A stretch of DNA of 64,000 nucleotides from Mesostigma viride (lineage: Eukaryota; Streptophyta; Mesostigmatophyceae; Mesostigmatales; Mesostigmataceae). The DNA lies in assembly GCA_009746045.1 (NCBI GenBank), contig RPFO01000041.1, positions 9,206,468-9,270,467 of the forward strand, given 5' to 3'. How positions within the stretch are numbered: the first letter of the stretch is position 1; every line of letters starts with the position of its first letter. Below, piece by piece: positions 21,301 to 28,202 of this stretch. The position numbers and the translations under genes were made by a program. Below the pieces are notes generated by a model. It was not told the origin of the DNA, made no database searches, and saw only the letters and a list, made by a program, of their open reading frames with translations.

Positions 21301-23045
21301 ACGCTAGTGTCTAAGCGATGTCTTGACTGATTTACCAGTCGAGCCGATCAAGATTTCACCAGCCTGTGCAGGTGCTCCGTGCCTCAGGCCTCAGACCTAA
21401 AGTTGCGAGCGCTCAAAGGGACTGCTTCTGCAGCCTCTCACCGCGACGCGCCACCCGTTCGCTCCTCCGCCCTGCGCTCATATAACCCGGCCCTCCTTGG
21501 TTCCTCCGCCCTGCGCTCATATAACCCGGCCCTCCTTGGTTCCTCCGCCCTGCGCTCATATAACCCGGCCCTCCTTGGTTCCTCCGCCCTGCGCTCATAT
21601 AACCCGGCCCTCCTTGGTTCCTCCGCCCTGCGCTCATATAACCCGGCCCTCCTTGGTTCCTCCGCCCTGCGCTCATATAACCCGGCCCTCCTTGGTTCCT
21701 CCGCCCTGCGCTCATATAAACCTGTCCCCGCTCGCTTCTCTGTCCTGCGCTTGTGTCTCTGCCTCTCCCCTTGTTTCTCTGGCCTCCAATCATCACTCGT
21801 CACTCTTCCCTGTAGTTGCTTTCTCGGCTCCTGACGCATGCCACGCCTTCTGACGTGGACATCCATGTGATTGAACAACCCTGTTGGAGTGGGGTAAAGA
21901 TGGGGCACACCATTGATAGATGTGCATGTTTAGATATGCATGTTTAGATATCCATTTAGATATGCATATGCGTGATATAGCACATGTCCGCTCTGCTCAT
22001 CATCCTGCTGCCCCTTGCCGCAGCAATCTCCCGTCTTCGATCGCTGTTGCCACCAAAGTTGTGATGCGCAGGCACTGTCAATTATCACTATCCAAACCAC
22101 ACTCTATGTGATATTGTCAATATTCAATTACCTCACTACGTGCTATTGTCACTATTCAATTACCTCACTATGTGTTACTGTCACTATTCAATTACCTCAC
22201 TAGGTGTTACTGTCACTAATCAATTACCTCACTAGGCGTTATTGTCACTACCGTAGTGGTCAATTGTTTTGCGTCTAATTGTTTGCGTCTAATTGTTGTT
22301 GTTTGCGTCTAATTGTTGTTGTTTGCGTCTGATTGTTTGCGAATCGACCTCGCAAACTGCTATTAATGGGCTTCATTTTGGGTCTCAAAGTTCAAATGTT
22401 GCCGCGCCGCGCCGCACAGCCCCAAGCTAGCTATTTTAATCAGTGCTACCCAATGGATCAATCAAGTTACTCAGTTGGGTAGTTGGGTTACATCGAAAGG
22501 GGGCCAAGGGATATTAAGTCGGTGAGACCCAAGCCACTGACCACAAACAAGTCTATTGGATCGCAAACCCAAAACTTTGCCTTCGTTTTGGGTCGCAAAC
22601 TAGAATTTTCACCTTGTTTTGGGGTCGCAAAGTAATTATTCGCAAAGTGATTTTGACCACTACGGTATTCAATCACCTCTGTCTGCCTGCTATTGCCCGC
22701 CTCTACTACCTTACCTGCTACGCACCCATGTTATTGAGCTTTAGCTGGCGCGAATCCTGTCACTAGTCAGGAATCGTTTCTGCATTTCTGAAAACGATCA
22801 TCCCCGCATCTCTCAAATAATTGCCTTTGCCATGGGACTTTGTTTGTGTGCTGGTGCGCAGATCCTGTCGCTAGTCAAATAACCATCCCTGGCTGCATGC
22901 TATTGCCTTCTATTAAACGTGTTCATGTGCTGGAGGCCAGGTCCACGTCAGAGATGCCTGCCGACCTGGCGCTGCAGCACCCGCGTTTTGTGAGGGACCT
23001 GCACTCACTAGACAAACTGGTGGCCGCCACCGTGCACGCCATGGG
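3190..23045 (+). CDS. Kinesin heavy chain, 3' part of gene (exons A-K; span)
   Basis: Eleven exons joined by GT-AG introns keep one frame and encode a kinesin. Exon A starts with [11 protein letters not shown], the conserved end of the motor domain (last strand/helix), then [21 protein letters not shown], the usual neck/stalk transition. Exons B-F give an uninterrupted charged heptad-like coiled coil. The segment [13 protein letters not shown] followed by KQRDIM and [10 protein letters not shown] is typical of protist kinesins with this stalk type. Exons G, H and J are Gly/Ser/Pro-rich tail, with another coiled-coil piece in exon I. Kinesins are ATP-driven microtubule motors; the ATPase (P-loop, switch I/II) must lie left of position 1. 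Exons A-G start in phase 0, G/H is phase 1, H/I and I/J phase 0, J/K phase 2. The gene is stretched over 20 kb by repeats. The 3' end was not found: K ends in phase 2 and no convincing next exon was seen. Subfamily and cargo cannot be assigned. Confidence 0.85.
3521..3829. mobile_element. MITE, 309 bp, GTAC target duplication
   Basis: The element begins AGTCATTACC and ends TACAGGACT. GTAC flanks it at 3517-3520 and 3830-3833. The neighbouring satellite contains the uninterrupted target tatagtactatatacc, so the 4-bp duplication is supported by an empty site next door. Internal sequence repeats gcgttaagttgcg-like words in both orientations. No coding potential. It sits in the kinesin intron A/B. 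Confidence 0.7.
3830..4045. repeat. AT-rich satellite, unit about 59 bp
   Basis: About three imperfect copies of a unit containing tagcaggtatagtactata and ctactagacactatacctg. The words are partly self-complementary, so the array could fold back. It is the host of the MITE at 3521-3829. Confidence 0.75.
4311..4352. repeat. Poly-C followed by (CA)n
   Basis: Pure C run then a short CA tract just upstream of the exon B acceptor, perhaps serving as its pyrimidine-rich tract. Confidence 0.85.
4384..4467 (+). CDS. Kinesin exon B (coiled coil)
   Basis: 28 codons, phase 0. Acceptor ccctggcag, donor gtgggt at 4468. Encodes [12 protein letters not shown], then [16 protein letters not shown], a charged helix continuing the stalk from exon A. 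Decayed copies of its last ~15 codons with the donor region lie downstream at about 4585-4633 and 7466-7516. Confidence 0.85.
4640..5036. repeat. 40-bp satellite, left part
   Basis: About ten copies of a 40-bp unit (accttggcacgggtactaga..). Most variation is at ccagta/gtagta and tacgtag/tacttag. The array resumes at 7272-7445 after a split-direct-repeat element inserted into it, so both parts were one array. Confidence 0.93.
5037..7271 (+). mobile_element. Split-direct-repeat element, type I (A1-internal-B1-A2-B2)
   Basis: Repeat A (610 bp, starts TCGGTTTTCTCTGAA) occurs at 5037-5646 and 6608-7217. Repeat B (129 bp, ends GATCTTAA) occurs at 6479-6607, and its first 39 bp recur at 7233-7271, where the copy breaks off into the 40-bp satellite. 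A 15-bp spacer CCCTCCCTCCCACCC separates A2 from B2. The order A1-internal-B1-A2-B2 is the split direct repeat of PAT/Kangaroo-type (DIRS-order) retroelements, which integrate by tyrosine recombinase. No reverse transcriptase or recombinase ORF is present, so this would be a non-autonomous member. Alternative: a full-length copy followed in tandem by an internally deleted copy of some other element. Small ORFs shared by the copies (e.g. at 5180 and 6751) are repeat shadows. Confidence 0.7.
7272..7445. repeat. 40-bp satellite, right part
   Basis: About four further units of the 40-bp array seen at 4640-5036. The junction with the truncated B2 repeat lies in shared accttgg-like sequence, suggesting a homology-driven deletion of the element's end. 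Confidence 0.9.
8089..8226 (+). CDS. Kinesin exon C (coiled coil, LLIGG motif)
   Basis: 46 codons, phase 0. Acceptor gctgccag, donor gtgggg at 8227. Encodes [18 protein letters not shown], then [16 protein letters not shown] and FRTLLQE. Basic/acidic helix followed by the LL.GG..IEDTP.F segment found in the stalks of related protist kinesins. The 5' edge is echoed upstream at about 7963-8011 and the 3' edge with its donor is duplicated downstream at about 8273-8356. Confidence 0.88.
8192..8356. repeat. Tandem duplication of the exon C 3' edge (~80 bp unit)
   Basis: The segment from the end of exon C through gtggggggttgaataggagc and on to tagaa is repeated once, almost exactly, at 8273-8356. 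The second copy has gatcaaggg for gatcgagg and caagggg for caggagg, so it no longer matches the exon perfectly. It is the youngest-looking of the exon-edge echoes. Confidence 0.85.
9213..9299 (+). CDS. Kinesin exon D (coiled coil)
   Basis: 29 codons, phase 0. Acceptor gttgccag, donor gtggtc at 9300. Encodes [20 protein letters not shown], then [10 protein letters not shown] strongly charged coiled-coil helix. Two upstream segments (about 9007-9058 and 9096-9150) repeat the acceptor region and the first ~8 codons, then diverge. Confidence 0.88.
9808..9897 (+). CDS. Kinesin exon E (coiled coil, KQRDIM)
   Basis: 30 codons, phase 0. Acceptor cttccag, donor gtgggt at 9898. Encodes [18 protein letters not shown], then [13 protein letters not shown] degenerate copy of its acceptor and first codons, now with an in-frame stop, lies upstream at about 9693-9735. 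Confidence 0.88.
9960..10305. repeat. 60-bp minisatellite, about 5.7 copies
   Basis: Unit tgacctgtctatcgatactc.. with a 60-bp period. Because 60 is a multiple of three, frames stay open on both strands, but the translations are just the repeat. Confidence 0.93.
10365..10570. repeat. 14-bp minisatellite (ctgtctcgaggaca/g)
   Basis: About fifteen copies of a 14-bp unit containing ctcgag, with a/g variation at the last base and occasional ctgtcacgagg units. Confidence 0.93.
11152..11238 (+). CDS. Kinesin exon F (coiled coil)
   Basis: 29 codons, phase 0. Acceptor atatcccag, donor gtgttt at 11239. Encodes [18 protein letters not shown], then [11 protein letters not shown]. It has the most echoes of any exon: 5'-edge copies upstream (about 10746-10775, 10949-10977, 11038-11063) and 3'-edge copies downstream (about 11437-11483 with gacaccctcgaccagaagac, and 11701-11739). 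Confidence 0.88.
11500..11645. repeat. AT-rich tract with tatatac/agtac words
   Basis: Imperfect repeats of gtatatac, acagtatata and ctagtacatata. No gene. Confidence 0.6.
12067..12266. repeat. (GGGT)n then poly-G
   Basis: About 175 bp of GGGT tetranucleotide on the + strand ending in a run of about 20 G. It is the inverse complement type of the array at 2806-2951 and a strong G-quadruplex candidate in the transcribed intron F/G. Confidence 0.95.
12865..13048 (+). CDS. Kinesin exon G (start of tail)
   Basis: 184 nt: 61 codons plus one base (phase 1). Acceptor gcgcag, donor gtaaac at 13049. Starts [20 protein letters not shown], then becomes Gln/Ala/Gly-rich and ends PAMPVVS. This is the shift from coiled coil to low-complexity tail. 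The acceptor with its first codons is echoed at 12735-12782. The donor region (gtggtctcaggtaaa) recurs at 13068-13116 and 13322-13400 and flanks the 11-bp satellite at about 13,975-14,010. Confidence 0.82.
13130..13262. repeat. (ATTC)n microsatellite, imperfect
   Basis: attcattcgttcattc-type tetranucleotide repeat. Confidence 0.85.
13490..13985. repeat. 11-bp minisatellite (acctatgacag)
   Basis: About 45 units with variants acctatgacgg, acctatgatgg and acctataatgg. The words at both ends (gacctgtggtagac) match the sequence next to the exon G donor copies, so the array probably grew out of an echoed exon edge. Confidence 0.92.
14129..14538 (+). CDS. Kinesin exon H (Ser/Ala/Gly-rich tail)
   Basis: 410 nt; with the leftover base of exon G the first codon is GAC (Asp). 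Acceptor gcggccag, donor gtgggt at 14539, ending in phase 0. Encodes [16 protein letters not shown], a long Ser/Ala/Pro/Gly-rich low-complexity stretch, then [17 protein letters not shown] and QQHSQFRR, a short helix. Largest exon in the window. Likely disordered, possibly phosphorylated linker. Confidence 0.8.
14539..15321. other. Intron H/I, imperfect cac/tgt-rich sequence
   Basis: No gene. It contains loosely repeated tgtcactgt- and caccaccacc-type words and two upstream echoes of exon I (about 15094-15130 and 15203-15245) that repeat gagaaggacaagctcacacacc. Confidence 0.6.
15322..15468 (+). CDS. Kinesin exon I (coiled coil)
   Basis: 49 codons, phase 0. Acceptor caccacag, donor gtacgc at 15469. 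Encodes [20 protein letters not shown], then [17 protein letters not shown] and a Ser/Gly-rich end. Two decayed 5'-edge copies lie upstream. Confidence 0.85.
15538..15870. repeat. 12-bp minisatellite (accacgatagtg)
   Basis: About 27 near-identical units. With period 12 all frames are open on both strands (DSDH.. or VTTI..), but the position just after a splice donor argues that it is intronic. Confidence 0.95.
16011..16551. other. Intron I/J unique stretch
   Basis: No gene seen. It includes a short ggggttttgggttttggg tract at about 16,033-16,058 and repeated ggtctaatggctcgg-like words. Confidence 0.5.
16552..17668. repeat. 59-bp minisatellite, about 19 copies
   Basis: Unit gcctcgcccctacctatcta.. 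with period 59. Variants caatctc/ctatctc and actatattgc/agtctattgc recur in blocks, suggesting multi-unit duplication. Confidence 0.95.
17789..18024 (+). CDS. Kinesin exon J (tail with coiled-coil end)
   Basis: 236 nt, enters phase 0, leaves phase 2. Acceptor ccttgcag; donor gtgagc at 18025. Encodes [16 protein letters not shown], a Ser/Gly linker, then [15 protein letters not shown] and [18 protein letters not shown]. Reading through the donor would give an immediate TGA, so this could alternatively be a terminal exon. The phase match with exon K (CT+G = Leu) favours splicing. A decayed copy of its 3' edge lies at about 18108-18165. Confidence 0.75.
18249..19112. repeat. Polypurine block (GGAAG/GGAG repeats), ~860 bp
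   Basis: The + strand is almost entirely G and A: ggaaggag units, then ggaaggtt (18,507-18,555), ggga, and ggaagg blocks. Mirror-symmetric polypurine DNA of this length is a classic triplex (H-DNA) former. Long open frames across it are artefacts of composition. Confidence 0.95.
19175..21301 (-). mobile_element. Split-direct-repeat element type I, second copy, with internal inversion
   Basis: In minus orientation a full unit runs 21,276 to 19,713 (B1 end at 19,713). It is followed head-to-tail by 512 bp of A2 (19,712 to 19,201), truncated before B2. Inside the full unit, about 20,507-20,815 is inverted relative to the copy at 5037. The whole element is bracketed by identical 26-bp direct repeats (19,175-19,200 and 21,276-21,301; core ccagtagcgaatatggca). 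Same family as 5037-7271; no enzyme ORF. Confidence 0.75.
21478..21715. repeat. 39-bp minisatellite, about 6 copies
   Basis: Unit ggttcctccgccctgcgctc.. with period 39 (13 codons), so it is open in several frames. Intronic (J/K). Confidence 0.93.
22110..22250. repeat. 32-bp satellite, target of a TA-MITE
   Basis: About four copies of a 32-bp unit containing cactattcaattacctcac. It provides the empty-site sequence that defines the TA insertion of the next element. Confidence 0.8.
22251..22665. mobile_element. TA-inserted MITE, 415 bp
   Basis: The ends are inverted: CCGTAGTGGTCAA at the left and TTGACCACTACGG at the right. TA occurs at 22,249-22,250 and 22,666-22,667. The interrupted satellite unit (gtcac-TA-ttcaat) confirms a TA duplication. 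TA duplications point to the Tc1/mariner superfamily or a relative. Interior has gtttgcgtctaattgttgtt repeats and ttgggtcgcaaa words; no coding potential. Confidence 0.8.
22941..23045 (+). CDS. Kinesin exon K
   Basis: 105 nt, enters in phase 2 and leaves in phase 2. Acceptor ggaggccag, donor gtgagc at 23,046. Encodes (L)[20 protein letters not shown], then [15 protein letters not shown]. Copies of its 3' edge (gccatggggtgagccac) lie downstream at about 23,250-23,290 and 23,318-23,355. The next exon was not identified with confidence. Confidence 0.7.
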
Positions 23046-24547
23046 GTGAGCCACTATATATCATGCCCCCTCACTATATACATTATTCGCTTGTTCCTGT
23101 CTTGCGCTTTATTTGCGCTGCTTCTCTCATTCCCTTTAATCTCCTTATTCCCGTAAGTATCATTTTCACTTAGTATCAATGAGGCAACCAATATACTTAA
23201 GGTTTACGATCGATGGGCTACAGCGCATGCCATGGAGTAAGGGGTATGTTGGTGGCCGCCACCGTGCATGCCATGGGGTGAGCCACAATAGGATATTGCT
23301 GATGATGAGACGAAGTGCACAACATGGGGTGTCTTCATGCCTTGGGGTGAGCCACAAACAGTTTTCTTTATGAAGTAAGCTACACAATGTTTATGGATCA
23401 TCCCATTAGTTTCCTGTCCCAGGGTGTCTCTGTCAGGGCGCTACTGCGTTTTATCCCCAGATGGGTGGTCACCTCCCTAATAAGCTGTTTACCATCATCC
23501 TGGGACTAGGTTTTTCCTTGTTTGATAGGACACTTAACCTAGAAACAAGTTGTTCTACGTTTTGCTGTTTCAAGCCACTAAGGTCTTATCACTATCTAGG
23601 TTCCATCCTGTCGGTTGTTCCATCCGATAATCTCGGGTAAACGCTAACCAGACCACGTCTTCGCCAATAATTATCTGCTTCAGGCAGGAATAGCCTCAAA
23701 CTGGTCGTCACATCAATCTCTGTGTATACCTAGCTGCCGCAGCTATCTTTCCGTCCTAGTGTTAACAAACTATGTTTAGGAAGAAGCATAGTATCTACTG
23801 AAAGCAGCGTAACTGTATTTGCTCACGAGAAGTGACTGAGGTTGGGCGTATTGACTTAGCTTGACATTTTTGGGTACTTCAATGTGCTAATATGCAGGGC
23901 ATCTGCCGATGATTGAGAATTTACTGCATCAGAGGGACAGCAACCGACCCTCAATTGGCTCCGCTAGGGGCCAGCCGAGGCAGCACGGGCCAGCATTATC
24001 ACTCATCAGAAGACAAACCTTTGTGAAGCTGCCGGCTTGCAGTACCCCACAGAGCATGCTGCTATTTCGGCCATGGCACCATCTACTGGCCCAGGCAACT
24101 TGTCCTGCAACATGGTCGACAATTGTTCCCCTCATGTTGATATGAAGAGGGGGTAGTTACAAATGGTCTAATGTAGTTTGGTTTCAAATCTGTTCATGCC
24201 CTGCTAAGAGCAACGCCACTCTACGATACACGAGAGAATGTTCGGGTTTCATGATACCACCTTTCACATTAGGTAGGTGTCATGGTGACAGGGCATGAGC
24301 CTAACTACAGAGGCATGTTCTGTTGTGTTTGCATGATTGACATCATGGTCATTAATGAATTCATGGTAATATTCTCCCCAGCACGTCTTTGTGCATGCCT
24401 GCTTGCAAGTACTGTTTTAATTTCAATAGATGATGTCCGCAAAGTAAACGTACTTGCGTGCATGCACGCTAGTGCATATCTTAGGGGACATTAATTAATT
24501 AATTAATTAATATACACGTGACTGCGTGTAAATCCTTGGGGGGCATG
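23046..24547. other. Presumed kinesin intron or downstream flank
   Basis: Apart from exon K echoes, no convincing gene is seen. A possible exon after the acceptor at 23,897 (frame containing MIENLLHQRDSNRPSIGS) needs a phase that exon K does not supply. A run of ttaattaatt at about 24,490-24,510 is followed by tacacgtgactgcgt, also present at about 11,290. Confidence 0.4.
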
Positions 24548-25065
24548 TCGCGGTTCTCTGAACATAGTTTCTTTATAGTGAGATGGAAGGGTCGCCGCTA
24601 TAGCTAGGTTATGGGGTTCACGTGACATACCTTTTGAGGCCAGCGCGGCCTGATCCGGATCGGTCGTGGCCAAAGCTTTGGCCAGTTTTTCTTGGCCAGG
24701 TGTCAGGAGCCACGTTGAGATAGAAACCTGCCACTCTCTAGGTTTCTTTGTTCATGGCGTAGTGATTTACTAGATCTAGATTCTTTCTCTCACGCAATAT
24801 GTGACCTAATAGCCCCGGCAGCCTTACGTAAGCTGCCGGCAATTAGAACGCCACATTGCGTCATTTGTTCAGACACAACATTTGCGTGGTAAAAAAATGC
24901 CGCCCGGGCCAAGGCCGCATTACACGCAAAAAGGACAAAAACAAACCCACCTAGCTAAGGTCGACCTCTTTTCTTGTCACAAGGGCGGCGACAGCAAGCC
25001 AGGGGAAACGAACCTCTGGTTTGACGAACCTTTACTGTCGGAGCCATTTTTGGCCCTGAGCAGCA
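24548..25065 (+). mobile_element. 5' end of a third split-direct-repeat-like element
   Basis: Starts TCGCGGTTCTCTGAACATAG, then tttcttta. The pattern TCG..GTTCT.TGAA...AGTTT is shared with the starts of the elements at 5037 and 61,758, although the rest differs. No second copy of this end was found, so the element is truncated, rearranged, or has a distant partner. The ORFs at 25,066 and 28,215 may belong to it. Confidence 0.4.
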
Positions 25066-25434
25066 ATGCCGAAGGGGCGCAAGGCTACAGCAAGGCAGGC
25101 AGCGCGCGGGAAGGACGGGACGCCCACACCGCGGGCTGCTGCCGCCAGTCACGCGCCAGTCGCCTTCAGTGCCAAAAAGAAGCAGCTCGCCACTCTGCTC
25201 GCCAAGTGCACCAGCCCCGCAGAGGCTGTGGGGCCATTCGAGCAGGTCTTCGGTGCCGAGGAATGGGTGGCGGACGCCAGCTCGTGGAGCTCGAGCCAGC
25301 TGAAGTCTGTCGTGCAGTTGCTGGCTGATCACGTTGACGTTGCCGACGTGTTGGACGCACGTGACCCAAACGAAGCGTTGGTGGCAAAACTGCTGGCCGT
25401 GGCAGATCTCGCGGCGGATGAGGAGGAGCACTAG
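25066..25434 (+). CDS. Hypothetical protein, 122 aa (possible element-encoded)
   Basis: ATG start, basic N-terminus (MPKGRKATARQAARGKDG), then KKKQLATLLAKCTSPAEAV and an Ala/Val/Asp-rich helical C-terminus ending in DEEEH. The composition looks protein-like and the frame is the only sensible one here. The stop codon TAG lies within the CTAG that begins the inverted-repeat element at 25,431; because CTAG occurs at both sides, the stop would exist without the insertion too. Family not recognised. Position behind a split-direct-repeat 5' end suggests a gag-like or accessory protein, which is inference. Confidence 0.45.
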   Translation: MPKGRKATARQAARGKDGTPTPRAAAASHAPVAFSAKKKQLATLLAKCTSPAEAVGPFEQVFGAEEWVADASSWSSSQLKSVVQLLADHVDVADVLDARDPNEALVAKLLAVADLAADEEEH

Positions 25435-25913
25435 AAATTTTCTGGCCTGCCCCGGAACGGTTACCGGGGCGGTAGCCCCAGTTTCCGGGCCGGTGTCCGG
25501 GGCGATAACCGTGCTGGGGCGGCGACCGGGCCGGCGACCAGGGCGGGAACTGTGCCGGCCGTCTGCTGCCCCAGCCGCCGGGCCGGCAACCGTGCTGGGA
25601 GCAACCGGCCTGGTAACCGGTCCGGCCTACCGGGGCGGTGGCCGTGCCGGCAGGTCACCGGGGCGGTTGCCGGGTTGGCCGCTGGGGCGGTTGCTGTACT
25701 GCCGGCCACCGGTGTGGTTCCCGGGCCGGTTCTTGGGCCGGTAACCGTGCCGGCGGTGACCGTGCTGCCGGCAGCCGGGGCGATTACCTCGCCGGGGCGG
25801 GGACCGGGGCAGGAACCGCGCCGCCCAGCAGCCGGGCCGGGGACCGTGCTGCCGGGCGCCGGGGCGGTCTCCGTGCCGGCAGCACCCGGGGCGGTTCCCA
25901 GGCCGGTTATTGG

Positions 25914-26036
25914 AGTTATATACAACGATTCCTGACGGAATCGATACTAAGCGCTTAGTATCGGTTCCTTATGGAATCGTTGTATATAACTAAAAGCGCT
26001 TAGTATCGATTCCGTCAGGAATCGTTGTATATAACT
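25914..26036. mobile_element. Palindromic AGTTATATAC element, short form
   Basis: A near-perfect palindrome (AGTTATATAC..GTATATAACT, centre AAGCGCTT) of about 78 bp followed by an extra half unit ending in the same terminus. ATTGG flanks it on both sides (25,909-25,913 and 26,036-26,041 region), a likely 5-bp target duplication. Same terminal palindrome as at 53,971 and 54,563. Confidence 0.7.
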
Positions 26037-26218
26037 ATTGGGCCGGTTACCGCGCCGGCGGCAGCTGGGGCGGGGACCGTGCTGCCGGTCGCCGGGGCGG
26101 TTGCCGTGCCGGCGACTCCCGGGGCGGTAACCGGGCCGGATCCCGGGCCGCTTACCGCGCCGGCGGCAGCCGGGCCGGGGACCGTGCTGCCGGCCGCCGG
26201 GGCGGTTTCTGCGCCGCA

Positions 26219-26995
26219 TTACAATTCGTTCAAGTGGCCCGCCGGAGCGGCTGTACAATTTTTCCCAGTGAGCGCGCTGCCAAGTGTACTTGTGGGCAAA
26301 TTTTTAGGTGCCCCGTCACTTCGAGGTACTAAAAATTAGGCTACGGTACGAATTCAGCGAATTTCAGCGAATTTTCAGTCGAACCAAAGGAAGTGACGCC
26401 AACTACCAAAAAGTTTCCGTTACGAATTTTCAGCCCAACACTCGCGCAAAATGAAGTGACGGCAACTACCAAAAAGTTTCCGTTACGAATTTTCACTCCC
26501 ACACGTTTGCACAAGAGGAAGTGACGGCAACTACCAAAAAGTTTCCGTTACGAATTTTCCCACACTTCGCGCAAATTTTAGTAGGGCTGCACGCAAGCTA
26601 CCTTTCAAAATTTTGCGCTAGTATGGAACGCATTTCATTCGTCTGGAGGAACGCTGCCCGCCAACTACCCCCGTTCAGAAAGTTCCGCCGAAATTTACTT
26701 GAGATTTGAAAATCTGAACGTCCGCGCAAATTTTAGTAGGGCTGCACGCAAGCTACCTTTCAAAATTTTGCGCAAGTATGGAACGCAATTCATTCGTCCG
26801 GAGGAATGCTGCTCGTCAACTGCCCCCGTTCAGAAAGTTGCGCCGAACTTTACTTGAGATTTGGAAATCTGAACGTGCGGTTGGAGTTTCGCGGGGAAAC
26901 CCAAGTTCCCCAGTAATTCACCAATGACGCGCTTCGAACACTTGCCCGCTAAAACCTGCAGCCGCTCCGGCTGGCCACTTAAACGAAACTTGATG
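26219..26995 (+). mobile_element. MITE family M, copy 1 (777 bp)
   Basis: The inverted ends contain TCGTTCAAGTGGCCCGCCGG (left) and its near complement at about 26,960-26,985 (ccggctggccacttaaacga). Interior holds four copies of aaaaagtttccgttacgaat and repeated ttcaaaattttgcgc. No coding. Nearly identical copy at 50,618-51,400; a third, reversed copy is split at 28,831-29,071 / 45,229-45,591. Confidence 0.8.
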
Positions 26996-28202
26996 GGGGT
27001 GGGAACCGGGGCAGGAACCGCGCCGCCCAGCAGCCGGGCCGGGGACCGTGCTGCCGGGCGCCGGGGCGCCGGGGCGCCGGGTTTCGGCCGTGCCGGCAGC
27101 ACCCGGGGCGGTTCCCGGGCCGGTTATCGGGCCGGTTACCGCGCCAGCGGCAGCCGGGCCGGGGACCGTGCTGCCAGCCGCCGGGGCGGTTTCCGCGCCG
27201 GGGCGGGAACCGGGGCAGGAACCGCGCCGCCCAGCAGCCGGGCCGGGGACCGTGCTGCCGGGCGCCGGGCCGGTTTCCGTGCCGGCAGCACCCGGGGCGG
27301 TTCCCGGGCCGGTTATCGGGCCGGTTACCGCGCCGGCGGCAGCCGGGCCGGGGACCGTGCTGCCGGCCGCCGGGGCGGTTTCCGTGCCGGCGACGCCCGG
27401 GGTGGTACCCGGGCCGGTTACCGCGCCGGCGGCAGCCGGGCCAGGGACCGTGCTGCCGGCCGCCGGGGCGGTTTCCGTGCCGGCGACGCCCGGGGTGGTA
27501 CCCGGGCCGGTTCCCGGGCCCGGTTACCGCGCCGGCGGCAGCCGGGCCGGGGACCGTGCTGCCGGCCGCCGGGGCGGTTTCCGTGCCGGCGACGCCCGGG
27601 GTGGTACCGGGGCCGGTTCTTGGGCCGGTTACCGCGCCAGCGGCAGCCGGGCCGGGGACTGACCGTGCTGCCGGCCGCCGGGGCGGTTTCCGTACGTGCC
27701 GGCGACGCCCGGGGTGGTACCGGGGCCGGTTCTTGCCAGGCCGGTTACCGCGCCGGCGGTAGCCGGGCCGGGGACCGTGCTGCCGGCCGCCGGCGGGGCG
27801 GTTGCCGTGCCGGCAGCACCCGGGCCGGTTCCTGGGCCGGTTACCGCCCCGGTTGCTGCCCCGGCTGCCACTGACCTCAGTAACCGCCCCGGTTTCCGGC
27901 CAGGTTGCCATCCCGCCCCGGGTCCCGCTCCGGGTTCTGGTCCGGTCACTGGGGCGCCGGTTTCCGCGCAGTAGCCGCCCCGGTTTCCGGACCCCGGTGA
28001 CCGCCCCGGTTGCCGGAGGTGCCGCCCCGGTAACCGGTCCGGTCGCCGCCCCGGTTGCCGGAGGTGCCGCCCCGGGAACCAGTCCACCCGGTAACCAGGG
28101 TGCGGTCCCGGGAAAACCGGAAACCGGTCGGCCCAGGTCCGAAAACCGGGTACCCGGTCACGACCCAGGTAACCGTTCCGGGGCAGGCCAGAAAATTTCT
28201 AG

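Larger units (their letters stand above)
25431..28202. mobile_element. 2.77 kb element with perfect 35-bp terminal inverted repeats
   Basis: Positions 25,431-25,465 and 28,168-28,202 are exact reverse complements (35 of 35; outer end CTAGAAATTTTCTGGCC). CTAG may be the target duplication. The interior is a very GC-rich minisatellite built on accgtgctgccggccgccgg-type units in both orientations, with no credible ORF despite long open frames. Two smaller elements sit inside it: a palindromic element (25,914-26,036) and a 777-bp MITE (26,219-26,995). Confidence 0.8.

Noticed and set aside
23898-24145. Possible kinesin exon L (MIENLLHQRDSNRPSIGS)
   Set aside because: Good acceptor (atatgcag), but it needs an upstream exon ending in phase 1 while exon K ends in phase 2; kept out without transcript data.
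26924-27911. Several 200-316 codon ORFs rich in Arg/Gly/Ala/Pro
   Set aside because: All lie in the GC-rich minisatellite of the 25,431-28,202 element and are open on both strands.
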